A DNA stretch of 64,000 bases from Butyrivibrio sp. AE3004. GTDB taxonomy: Bacteria > Bacillota > Clostridia > Lachnospirales > Lachnospiraceae. The notes beneath the pieces are model-generated. The model made no database searches, had not been told where the DNA came from, and was given only the letters and a program-made list of their open reading frames with translations. Every line of letters starts with the position of its first letter. Within the stretch, counting starts at the first letter, position 1. The DNA lies in contig NZ_JNLQ01000002.1 in NCBI RefSeq assembly GCF_000703165.1, forward strand, positions 2,604,001 through 2,668,000, given 5' to 3'. Below, piece by piece: positions 26,608 to 34,455 of this stretch. Both the position numbers and the translations under genes were made by a program.

Positions 26608-27648
26608 TTAGTATGATGTATTAACAAAGCAATTATTCAACATATTTCCAAGCTTTATATTGGACTTACTTGGTTTAATCAAATAAACATTATTTCCAAA
26701 ACATGGCATCAGCACTATCGTTCCATCAGCACAAAGTCCTCCGCCTGCACATTGGGCATATACCGGATTATCTATGTGAAACAATTCTTTTGCCTTTTGA
26801 CTATTAACATCAAATTCCCAAATTGTCTGCCCGCCTGCAACAACTCCATACATTCTACCGTTTATACCCACAACTGTCCCATAACAATCCGGATTCCCTA
26901 TTTTCTTGCAAATAAATTCGATTTTTCTTTTTTGCGGATTTACTTTTAAGATTCCGTTTCCTTCTTTGGAATATCCATATATGTTTCCATCTATTCCAAC
27001 TACAGCTCCAAATACCAAATGATCCGAAGGATTTCCAAATAGCTCAACTCTCTCAGTATCCGTATTTAACACCAACATTCTATGTCCTTGTTCAGGTATC
27101 ATATATATATCGCCATTTGGAAGAATAACAGAGGATGAATACCTATAGTACTGCTTATTATCTGGAATGTATATTCGCCGCGTTTCAAAAGTGTTTAAAT
27201 CAATTCTCAGTATGTGATCTGAATTCCTCGGTGGCTGGTAAACAATACCATCTGGCGTCGCAACACCGCCATAATGATGTTCTCCGCAATAATGCGTATT
27301 CAGACTAATTTCTTTTATCGATTCCTTTCTAGTATCAACTACAAGAATACTATTTTCCTTCCTTGGCAAGCCGTATACTAGTCCCTCGAATACACAAGCC
27401 CCCGTCCACTTAAAAGTACCAATTTTAGCTTTGCCATATTCTTTATATCTCGCGCTTGCTGCATCAATTTCGATTACTCCTCTTGATGAATTGGGTACTC
27501 CAATAATTTTATTACCCATACAGCAGCCACCCACATGGCTTTCCTTTCTGCGAGGGACCATAACTTTCATAAGTCCCACGTAGTTTACATGCGTATTCTC
27601 TGTAGTAATCCTAATATAATCCGCCCACTCTTCTTCCAGTTTCTTCAC
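26608..27648 (-). CDS. Seven-bladed beta-propeller protein (copy B)
   Basis: 346 residues. Seven repeats of about 45 residues can be counted, each with a xDGxIYGxP-like turn and an ILxVD-like strand: CCMGNKIIGVP, CVFEGLVYGLP, VATPDGIVYQPP, VILPNGDIYMIP, VVGIDGNIYGYS, VVGINGRMYGVV, GGLCADGTIVLMP. No signal peptide, so it acts in the cytosol. The start is GTG immediately after the TAA of the SDR gene, with GAGG 8 bp upstream, so it is translationally coupled. Function unknown; distant relative in fold of the protein at 22016-23158. Confidence 0.75.
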   Translation of the reverse strand: MKKLEEEWADYIRITTENTHVNYVGLMKVMVPRRKESHVGGCCMGNKIIGVPNSSRGVIEIDAASARYKEYGKAKIGTFKWTGACVFEGLVYGLPRKENSILVVDTRKESIKEISLNTHYCGEHHYGGVATPDGIVYQPPRNSDHILRIDLNTFETRRIYIPDNKQYYRYSSSVILPNGDIYMIPEQGHRMLVLNTDTERVELFGNPSDHLVFGAVVGIDGNIYGYSKEGNGILKVNPQKRKIEFICKKIGNPDCYGTVVGINGRMYGVVAGGQTIWEFDVNSQKAKELFHIDNPVYAQCAGGGLCADGTIVLMPCFGNNVYLIKPSKSNIKLGNMLNNCFVNTSY

Positions 27649-28878
27649 TTAATAAGCCTCTTCATCCCCACCATCCGCAATAATAGTAGTCCCACATAAT
27701 GCCACTCCTTTGTTTGAAAGACATAATAATGCCAGTTCTGCTATTTCTTCAGGTGCTATAAAACGTTCAATTGCATGTCTAGAATACTGTTGATCCAAAG
27801 ATTTGGCATATGAAGATATTATCGGTGTAAAAGTTGCTCCTGGGGCTATACCATTTATTATAATTCCGTGATGACCAAATTTTTTACCGAACGATCGTGT
27901 CCATCGCATGATTGCGAGTTTTGCAGCTCCATATATGCCTTGAATATCCATACAGGCTGCATTTGATGAAAAATTTAAAATATTCCCCGCAATGTTATTC
28001 TCAAGAAAATAACTAACTTCATTTCTCATTAAAAAATAAGCTGCCTTGAAATTGATATCAGAAACCTCATCCCATTCCTCCTCTGTTATATCCCAAGGTT
28101 CGTAACCTCTAGCTTTTGTCTCTAGAGAAATAGCTGATGCATTGACAAATGCATCAAGACCGTCCATCATATCTGCCGCTCTTTTAAACATTCTCTCATG
28201 TGTATCAATTTGTGAAATGTCGCCCGAAAAAAAATGTAATCTTTCACTGTCAAGCTCAAGCTTTACAGTCTCCAATCTTTCAGCAGTTCTACCAACAATT
28301 ATGACTTCAGAGCCTTCATCTAGCATTCGTTTCGCAATCGCTTTTCCTATTCCGCCCCCCCCACCGAACACCAATATCTTTTGACTTCGTTTTTCTCTAT
28401 CTATGCTGTTTTTCCTTGCAATTCTCCCATTTTCTACTTGATTTAGGACTTTATTTATTACACTTAATCCAGGCAAAGACTCGCCATCCAAACAGTACTC
28501 TACTATCTCACCAATTGAAATAATATCTGCATCAGTCAGGGTCTCCAGTTCTTCCTTTATATCATAGTAATGTTCCATAGGAGTAACCACAATGAGGTCG
28601 ACTCTATCTTGTGCTTTAATCTCATTAGGCGGAATAATAATCAATTCTTCGTCAGAAACAGATAAGTTTTCATAGTTTTTGTCGATAGCAAATATAATCT
28701 CAACACCCGTGTCTTTGATGATATCATAAGTCAATGCTCCGACTCGTCCAAGACCATAAACAGCTACTTTTCTTACTTCATTAGCCTTAAAGAACTCGCC
28801 AATACCAAGATCGGCACTCTGTAATTTCAGCAATCCTTCAATAACATCAAAAGCATTCACGCCCTTTATCTCTCCCAA
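27649..28878 (-). CDS. Rossmann-like module fused to short-chain dehydrogenase
   Basis: 409 residues. Residues 34-130 are the recurring module (KVAVYGLGRVGALTY, IIFAIDKN, VDLIVVTPMEHYY, ending IISIGEIVEYC). Residues 166-409 are a classical SDR: GGGGGIGKA at 172-180, a Ser in NFSSNAA and the catalytic YGAAK, with a terminal GTTIIADGG. It would reduce or oxidise a sugar or polyol. The start is uncertain: TTG at 28878 with GAAGGG upstream, or GTG six codons later. Confidence 0.85.
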   Translation of the reverse strand: MGEIKGVNAFDVIEGLLKLQSADLGIGEFFKANEVRKVAVYGLGRVGALTYDIIKDTGVEIIFAIDKNYENLSVSDEELIIIPPNEIKAQDRVDLIVVTPMEHYYDIKEELETLTDADIISIGEIVEYCLDGESLPGLSVINKVLNQVENGRIARKNSIDREKRSQKILVFGGGGGIGKAIAKRMLDEGSEVIIVGRTAERLETVKLELDSERLHFFSGDISQIDTHERMFKRAADMMDGLDAFVNASAISLETKARGYEPWDITEEEWDEVSDINFKAAYFLMRNEVSYFLENNIAGNILNFSSNAACMDIQGIYGAAKLAIMRWTRSFGKKFGHHGIIINGIAPGATFTPIISSYAKSLDQQYSRHAIERFIAPEEIAELALLCLSNKGVALCGTTIIADGGDEEAY

Positions 28879-30683
28879 ATATACCCTTCAGCAACAACAT
28901 CCTCGGTTCTCTTATTAGTAAAAACACACTCTTTAGGAACCTTTCCATGAACCATGGTTCCGGCTCCTATTATTGTGTCATTCCCTATCACTGAACCTTT
29001 TAAAATTATGCTATTTGTTCCAATCCAGACATTATCGCCAATTACAACTTCTTCATCCATAATATGAGGGTTAAAATCAGAATCATATATAGGATGATAA
29101 TCTGAATCAAATACTGTTATGTTTCTACCAAACATCACATTATTTCCAAATATCATTTTCTTCTTGCATATAATGCAGGTATCAATCATTGTCGTAAAAT
29201 ATCCTGCCTTAAAATATGCGTTCTCTGCCACAGAAAACGTAGTTCCATATGCAAGTTCAACCCTATTGTCCAAATATACCGTTGCACCATCTCTAAGTCT
29301 TACAACTGTCTCTTTGCTACCTCTTGGATATGATGGACAGTAGTTAATCAGTATATTGCCTTTAAGGTTCAATTTTGCATTAGGATGAATGTCAATTACT
29401 GATCCTTCATACGGAATCAAAAAAGCATTCTTTTCTCTAATGACTGAATTGCATCTATAGTTGTAGTAAACGAATGCATCCCAATCTATGTTTTCTTTTT
29501 CCTCTTTCAGAAAGAGAAGTGGTCGTTGTCGCATGCGTTTTTCATGCGCATTTTTTTGCTCATCTGTTTCAGCTCTGAATTCCTTAAACTCTTGTAGAGC
29601 ACCTTCCCACCCATCCTTTGTAATTGTTGAGAAAAAGTGCCCTCGTTCTTTCGGTCTATCAGGAGATGAAACATAAGAAGGATTACCATTACTAATTCGC
29701 TCTATTGGTTTTTTTATTAAATAAAGAGAGTTTTGCAACCTATCGATACACGCCTGCCCTTTGGGTGTATTTATCACTAATGCAGAAACACCATCGCGTA
29801 GATCCCTCTCTGTCACTCTGTCAATCTGCCAGAAATCACCCATCGTAATATCAGAGTACATATTTCCCTTCTTAAACTGACAATTATAGCAACTAGGACG
29901 CAAATTTAGATTTTTAGCAATAAAGAAATGCAGGAATTCATCTTTCCATCTACTTACAAACTGTTCTTTGCCGCTTTCATACTTTAACATTGCTCCAAAA
30001 TCAATCCACGCATACTTTTTATATTTATCACGATAAAAAATGACCCGAGATTGCTCCATTCTTTCGTAATATTCAATCTTTTTCTTTTGTAATAATGGGG
30101 AAGGTACTCCTCTACATATAAAATCTAATGTGAGTAGGTTTGCAGGTCTTTCACCGAAAAAGCCATACAATGCAGCTACCTGACATGGTGTACCAACAAA
30201 TAGAACTTCTCTTCCTGTATCAATACAACTTTTCGTCTTTTGGTATATTTTTTCAGTATCACTTTGAAAATACTTGCTGCCTTTAAGTCTACTAATTCCT
30301 TCTTCATTAGATGCAACCATATGGTATGCACCTTTAAAATTATTTGTATATGCACTTCCAATAACAAATCCTCCGCTGGAAATAATCTCCTCTGCTATCG
30401 CTGGAAAAACTCCTCCTGAAGTGGCATTTCTCCTCTCATTGTCATCCTTATTCCATGAAGCATACGCTCTTATTGGTTCTGCATTTTCATACGTATTATT
30501 AGTAACTGGGCAGCATGCTAAACAGGCTCCGCAATTAACGCAACTATCACTACTTATTTGAGGATACCAAAATCCCTCATTATCAATGCAAAAGCTAATA
30601 GCATCTTGTGGACAGGAATCTCCACAAGCTTTGCATCCTGTACAATATTCTTTTGATATTACGTTTATTGTTCTCACATCCAT
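28866..30683 (-). CDS. Ferredoxin/FrhB-family/hexapeptide acyltransferase fusion
   Basis: 605 residues with three parts. Residues 10-62 hold two 4Fe-4S ferredoxin motifs (CTGCKACGDSCP and CVNCGACLACCP). Residues about 80-340 are the coenzyme F420 hydrogenase beta-subunit (FrhB) domain common in polysaccharide loci, with ATSGGVFPAIA and LFVGTPCQVAAL. Residues about 425-600 are a left-handed beta-helix acyltransferase of the hexapeptide type (VVIGDNVWIGTNSIIL, TIIGAGTMV). FrhB proteins and acyltransferases are usually separate; fusion suggests reduction or transfer coupled to acylation of one sugar. First gene after terminator 30742-30779. The ribosome binding site is weak. Confidence 0.85.
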   Translation of the reverse strand: MDVRTINVISKEYCTGCKACGDSCPQDAISFCIDNEGFWYPQISSDSCVNCGACLACCPVTNNTYENAEPIRAYASWNKDDNERRNATSGGVFPAIAEEIISSGGFVIGSAYTNNFKGAYHMVASNEEGISRLKGSKYFQSDTEKIYQKTKSCIDTGREVLFVGTPCQVAALYGFFGERPANLLTLDFICRGVPSPLLQKKKIEYYERMEQSRVIFYRDKYKKYAWIDFGAMLKYESGKEQFVSRWKDEFLHFFIAKNLNLRPSCYNCQFKKGNMYSDITMGDFWQIDRVTERDLRDGVSALVINTPKGQACIDRLQNSLYLIKKPIERISNGNPSYVSSPDRPKERGHFFSTITKDGWEGALQEFKEFRAETDEQKNAHEKRMRQRPLLFLKEEKENIDWDAFVYYNYRCNSVIREKNAFLIPYEGSVIDIHPNAKLNLKGNILINYCPSYPRGSKETVVRLRDGATVYLDNRVELAYGTTFSVAENAYFKAGYFTTMIDTCIICKKKMIFGNNVMFGRNITVFDSDYHPIYDSDFNPHIMDEEVVIGDNVWIGTNSIILKGSVIGNDTIIGAGTMVHGKVPKECVFTNKRTEDVVAEGYIWER

Positions 30684-30692
30684 ATCTCAATT

Positions 30693-30741
30693 ATACAACA
30701 TTTTTTTTATGTATATATTTTTGTGCATTAGTTACAAAAAC
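30693..30741 (-). promoter_or_regulatory. Possible weak promoter of the glycan operon
   Basis: On the minus strand a TTGTAA-like -35 is followed after about 16 bp by TATACA, just after the terminator and before the ferredoxin/FrhB gene. The sequence is extremely AT-rich, so chance matches are likely. Confidence 0.3.
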
Positions 30742-30779
30742 AAAAAATGTCGCATGCCCAAAAGCATGCGACATTTTTT
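30742..30779 (-). terminator. Strong terminator between secreted protein gene and glycan operon
   Basis: Perfect 16-bp stem AAAAAATGTCGCATGC / GCATGCGACATTTTTT with 6-nt loop, flanked by A- and T-tracts so it can act in both directions. On the minus strand it would stop transcripts from the sigma-28 promoter at 32684-32716 unless an antiterminator (LoaP is encoded upstream) intervenes. Confidence 0.9.
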
Positions 30780-30793
30780 CATTTAATTAAAGA

Positions 30794-31909
30794 TTACTGT
30801 GCTACTTCTCCATAATAAGTAGGCCCTTGTGCTACAGTCACAGCTTTAACATAACTCTTGATAGTTGCTTTGTCTTCTTCAGTCAAATCACCTGTATATC
30901 CAAAGAGAGGAGCAAGTTGTGACATAGGAACTTTGACACAATATGTTGTGAACGTATCTCCAAGTTTAACTACATTAGTTGCAGCAGGAGTAACTGTTCT
31001 GCCATTGACTGTGATTGCAGTTACTGGAGTAGTACTATGATCAGCAAATCCACCACCAGTTGCCCAATTATCGGTTCCCTTTGAAACATAAAGGTCATCA
31101 TCACTAAAGATAGCAATTGCAGGAAGAGAATCCTTAACAGAAGTCAAAGTATATTTAAAATTAATCTTAGGCGCTGTTTTAGGCTTTCTCGTACCTTTAT
31201 CATCATAGTACCATGTTGACATTTCTATATCTTTATTAATTGCTCCAGTCAAGTAGAAGCTAATAGTAGGGAATGTACCAGCATAACTAGTATCTATAGC
31301 ATATGAATATGTCCCAGAAGTATCAGTAACCTTATATGCATCTTCGGCGCTCAATAACATAAAGTTAGTTTTTGTAGTATTTGTTGCTGTAAATGCCAGC
31401 TCCTTATCAACTCCATAAGGAATAAGCCCTAAGTAAATAGCCTTATTATCAGATAAATCTGCCTTTGCAGAAAGTGCAGTAGCAACAGCGATTGGATTAG
31501 ATGCTCCATCCTCAACATAATATGTTACACCTAGATCTACAGGAACAGCACTCTTATTTGTGATAGTAAACGCATCACTATAATTACTTACTGTCTTACT
31601 TGAGTCAGCACCAGTATTAAGGAAAATTACTCCTGTATTATCTGTAACGCTAGTAACAGCTGTGCCATCATAACTCTTTACTTCTGACATAACCCCTTCT
31701 GGATCAATTTTGTAATTAAAGTTTGCTGTAGGAACTACTACCTGCATGACATTCTTGTCAACATACGCACTACTTCCTGTACCTGTTAATTCTACAGCAG
31801 TTGTAACATCAGTTGTTGCCGGGGTCGGTTCAGTTGCAAATACGGTCAAGCTACTTCCTACCATCATTACTGCTGCCATTGAAAATGATAAGATTCTTTT
31901 TGTGTTCAT
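30794..31909 (-). CDS. Secreted protein with TasA-like beta-sandwich features
   Basis: 371 residues. A signal peptide (MNTKRILSFSMAAVMMVGSSLTV, cleavage near Ala25) precedes a Thr/Ala-rich linker. The mature domain begins VMQVVVPTANFNYKIDP near 55-70, then has an AFTITNKSAVPVDLGV strand and a KINFKYTL strand near residue 250. This order matches the beta-sandwich of the protein at 1-1587. The 'N(K/R)S-xPV' strand recalls TasA/camelysin-type fibre subunits, but that is my inference. AAGGAGG lies 7 bp before the ATG. It shares the sigma-28 transcript with the membrane-anchored gene upstream. Confidence 0.8.
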   Translation of the reverse strand: MNTKRILSFSMAAVMMVGSSLTVFATEPTPATTDVTTAVELTGTGSSAYVDKNVMQVVVPTANFNYKIDPEGVMSEVKSYDGTAVTSVTDNTGVIFLNTGADSSKTVSNYSDAFTITNKSAVPVDLGVTYYVEDGASNPIAVATALSAKADLSDNKAIYLGLIPYGVDKELAFTATNTTKTNFMLLSAEDAYKVTDTSGTYSYAIDTSYAGTFPTISFYLTGAINKDIEMSTWYYDDKGTRKPKTAPKINFKYTLTSVKDSLPAIAIFSDDDLYVSKGTDNWATGGGFADHSTTPVTAITVNGRTVTPAATNVVKLGDTFTTYCVKVPMSQLAPLFGYTGDLTEEDKATIKSYVKAVTVAQGPTYYGEVAQ

Positions 31910-31993
31910 AAAGTATCCTCCTTGAATTAATACTTTTTTAGGTCATCATCCTTGATGACCAAACTACCAATATAGTGATATCACACTGCCCTA

Positions 31994-32548
31994 TTAATTT
32001 AGAACATGAATTATTGTTCCTACTCTTACTGTTGTAAGTTCATTTTGTTCATCATCCACAAGATGATATATAAGTGTGCAATTATAATCGCCTTTATCTA
32101 ATTTTTTATCCAACTTGAACTTTTCTATCTTTGCACCAAGTTCCAACACCGGAGACGAATAAATTGTTTCACCCGTATCATCATCGATAATATCAAAATA
32201 AACAGGGCTCTCATTTGTTGCATCGTTGGTAACATATGCATCGTTAGAAGGTGATGAACCATCATTAAATGTCCATTCCGTATTCTGGGTTATTGTATAA
32301 TACTGCGGAACATGTTTATCGTTTGATTCATTTACCCACTCATCAATAACTTCCTCTACATTTTCAGCCGTTACTACATCCTTCGTTTCTTTGGGTTCTT
32401 CTTTTGTATTTTTGTTTAACTTACCTACCAGAACCACTATTGTAGCAACCAAAATCGCAATAACAACAACGACACCAATAACGACTGGCTTGCTACCTCC
32501 TTTCCCACTCATCCGAGTTGAATTCTCTCCATTGTTCAATTCACTCAT
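31994..32548 (-). CDS. Single-pass membrane protein with extracellular domain
   Basis: 184 residues. A short cytosolic N-terminus is followed by one membrane helix at about 23-45 (VVIGVVVVIAILVATIVVLVG), a charged linker and an extracellular domain of beta-strands (ESPVYFDIIDDDTGETIYSS, then GDYNCTLIYHLVDDE). There is no lipobox or sorting signal. The ectodomain ends VGTIIHVLN, resembling a small immunoglobulin-like fold. The sigma-28 promoter at 32684-32716 leads a 130-nt leader. It probably anchors or assists the secreted protein encoded next; no family name is supported. Confidence 0.75.
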   Translation of the reverse strand: MSELNNGENSTRMSGKGGSKPVVIGVVVVIAILVATIVVLVGKLNKNTKEEPKETKDVVTAENVEEVIDEWVNESNDKHVPQYYTITQNTEWTFNDGSSPSNDAYVTNDATNESPVYFDIIDDDTGETIYSSPVLELGAKIEKFKLDKKLDKGDYNCTLIYHLVDDEQNELTTVRVGTIIHVLN

Positions 32549-32563
32549 GCCTTCTCCGTTTCC

Positions 32564-32593
32564 ACTAGGTGATCTTCAGTACAGTCCCCTAGT
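32564..32593 (-). promoter_or_regulatory. Leader hairpin upstream of the membrane protein gene
   Basis: On the minus-strand RNA, ACTAGG and CCTAGT enclose an 18-nt loop within the leader of the sigma-28 transcript, just upstream of the GGAGAAGG ribosome binding site. It has no T-tract, so it is not a terminator; it is a candidate RNA element for LoaP or CsrA. Confidence 0.35.
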
Positions 32594-32683
32594 CATATTT
32601 TGAGCGACATCGTCACACGAAATACTGTTCCAAAAAGAAAGATTTCTTTCTGTCATTCCTGCGACATTTGATGCCTCTCATTT

Positions 32684-32716
32684 ATTATATCGGAGATATG
32701 AGTCAGGAACTTTATA
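32684..32716 (-). promoter_or_regulatory. Sigma-28 promoter for the membrane and secreted protein genes
   Basis: Minus strand: TATAAAG (-35, with TAAA at 32711-32714), 17 bp, CCGATATAAT (-10, 32684-32693). Same spacing as the flagellin 1 promoter. Confidence 0.75.
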
Positions 32717-32954
32717 CCATGTTGAAAAATTACAGAATGGCGATTCATTCCACCTGTGTTAAGTGTGTTGAGTATAGCATCAAGATATAAAAAAAAAATA
32801 AAATAGGCATTAAAAAAGAAAGAAATTGAAGCATTTTATTTGTTTTATTTCATAATTATCGGTGATAATTGAAACTTTTTTTCCAATGAGCGCATATAAT
32901 GGCATTCCCTTATATATTTGTATTACCTTACACGCCTACTAAATCTATATTTTT
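32717..32954. other. AT-rich gap between loaP and the sigma-28 promoter
   Basis: No gene seen. A short palindrome AATTATC-GGT-GATAATT lies at 32854-32870, followed on the plus strand by a T-run. It could be a weak terminator, but not clearly for loaP, whose strand has no T-run after it. Confidence 0.4.
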
Positions 32955-33722
32955 TTATATTTTCCTTACATCATCTGCCTGAAATTGAACCTTTACCTGT
33001 GTTCCAAACATCTCAATAGTGGTATACACTATTCTTCTTGCAGGATCTACGTCAGTTACTGTAAATACCTGTTCCTCATACACTCCTGTCTCGTCGACAA
33101 CTTTATCCCCAGGGTAAATGCCTATGTCCGTATCGCCTTTTAGAAGGTTGTCCTCCCCAGTAGCTTTGTGGGCATTTTGGCTTTCAGTGATCCATGGAAG
33201 TGGCGGATCTTTTTCGGTCCACAATCCAAATTTGAGTTTTCTTTCTTTTCCAAATATATTTGCCTGGACAATTGCACGCCTTCTGGAGATGTCGAACTTT
33301 ATTATTCGGTTGCTATATTTGGCAAGTGGTCCGATTATTCTCTGGGGGTTGCAATTAGATGCACGTTTAACAAGGCTCACTCTCATGAGGCCGTTTTCCA
33401 TAAGAGAATCAAGGAATAGTTGATCCTCCTTTTCTATAGGAAGAAACATTTTCGTACCATCATCCTCAACTGCTCCAAGAATCTTCTTAAATTCCGGCAC
33501 AGCCTTAAGTTCAGTAAAAACAGCCCTCGGATTATCGGTATCCACAAAAAAATACCCAGGGAACAATCTTCGAAGATGGATAGTAGCGTAACCCTTCTTT
33601 TTTCTGACGTCTTCAAACATAGGAACAAACAGGTTGTTAAAACAGGATTGGTCAGCTGTATTCCTGAAGTATTCCATAACAAGCTCTTCGTTGTCGCTTT
33701 TTGTCTGAACTACGTACCACAT
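32955..33722 (-). CDS. loaP: LoaP-type NusG paralogue (processive antiterminator)
   Basis: 255 residues. The NGN domain starts at the first residues (MWYVVQTKSDNEELV) with LFPGYFFVDT near 60. The KOW domain closes the protein (YPGDKVVDETGVYEEQVFTVTDVDP). LoaP proteins bind elongating RNA polymerase and an RNA hairpin in long biosynthetic operons and suppress termination. The ATG at 33722 follows AAGGGAGACGAAAG; the upstream ATG at 33806 lacks a site and would add 28 basic residues. It precedes the roughly 20-kb glycan block on the same strand, the typical context of these specialised NusG paralogues. Confidence 0.85.
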   Translation of the reverse strand: MWYVVQTKSDNEELVMEYFRNTADQSCFNNLFVPMFEDVRKKKGYATIHLRRLFPGYFFVDTDNPRAVFTELKAVPEFKKILGAVEDDGTKMFLPIEKEDQLFLDSLMENGLMRVSLVKRASNCNPQRIIGPLAKYSNRIIKFDISRRRAIVQANIFGKERKLKFGLWTEKDPPLPWITESQNAHKATGEDNLLKGDTDIGIYPGDKVVDETGVYEEQVFTVTDVDPARRIVYTTIEMFGTQVKVQFQADDVRKI

Positions 33723-33915
33723 CTTTCGTCTCCCTTGGGCCGTGCTTCGCCATGTCGCAGTTTTGTCTTTTCTGCGACTCTTATCGCCATTGGCTTTTAT
33801 GTCCATACCCTAATCCCGGGCAGCATGGCAGCACCGGTATTCAGGTATTTCCTGATATCAATAAGTTAGATTTGCTTACATGATTAGAGTGTAAACGCAT
33901 TGTTTAAGTATATTT

Positions 33916-33943
33916 AAAAACCCCGATGTTTTACAATCGGGGT
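33916..33943 (-). terminator. Terminator upstream of loaP
   Basis: Minus-strand stem ACCCCGAT / ATCGGGGT with 8-nt loop, followed by TTTTT. It separates loaP from the Rpn-type gene or acts as an attenuator in a loaP leader. Confidence 0.7.
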
Positions 33944-34394
33944 CTAAGAACCTTAATTAGTGCTACTCATTATTCAAAGTCTGCTATTCCACTATTGAAT
34001 ACTACAACTCCCCCGTCTTATTGCTTTATCCCATAGCTTTTTGTTATACGAATTACTTTGAGAATTTTCGCACAATTATCAAAATTTTGTAATTAATGTA
34101 ATGATATCATAATTATATTACTGTAACAACCGCACAATTCGTCTGAATTTTATTAAATTTATATAAAATAAAGCTAATCAGTTTGTATGTAATTATTCCA
34201 AACCGCCTGAGTTCAGAAGCTGAATAGATTATAAACCATCCGCAATCCCTTGTGGTATGTGGTATTTTTGTCAATATTATATATGGCACGATATAGCTCG
34301 ATGTGATATACCTTATGTATATGAACGAACTAAAAAAAACCAATGGTAACTTAAAAAGGTTTGATTATCCAATATTATTATTTGAGTATTTTAA
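33944..34394. other. AT-rich intergenic region without a gene
   Basis: No conserved reading frame. A 76-codon minus frame at 34113-34343 has low-complexity composition and no ribosome binding site. It may hold the loaP promoter; I could not place one. Confidence 0.4.
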
Positions 34395-34416
34395 AAGCGC
34401 AGCTTTCACTGCGCTT
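34395..34416 (-). terminator. Hairpin after the Rpn-type gene
   Basis: Stem AAGCGCAG / CTGCGCTT with a 6-nt loop and TTTT on the minus-strand side, 40 bp after the stop of the 34456 gene. Confidence 0.55.
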
Positions 34417-34455
34417 AAGCAAATATGTCATATAATGTCTATAGAATGTAAATCA

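Noticed and set aside
32854..32870. Palindrome AATTATC-GGT-GATAATT as loaP terminator
   Set aside because: On the loaP strand no T-run follows; kept only as a note in the intergenic region.
34113..34343. 76-codon minus-strand frame between loaP and the Rpn-type gene
   Set aside because: Low-complexity Ile/Tyr/Ser composition, no ribosome binding site and no similarity; typical of AT-rich spacer.
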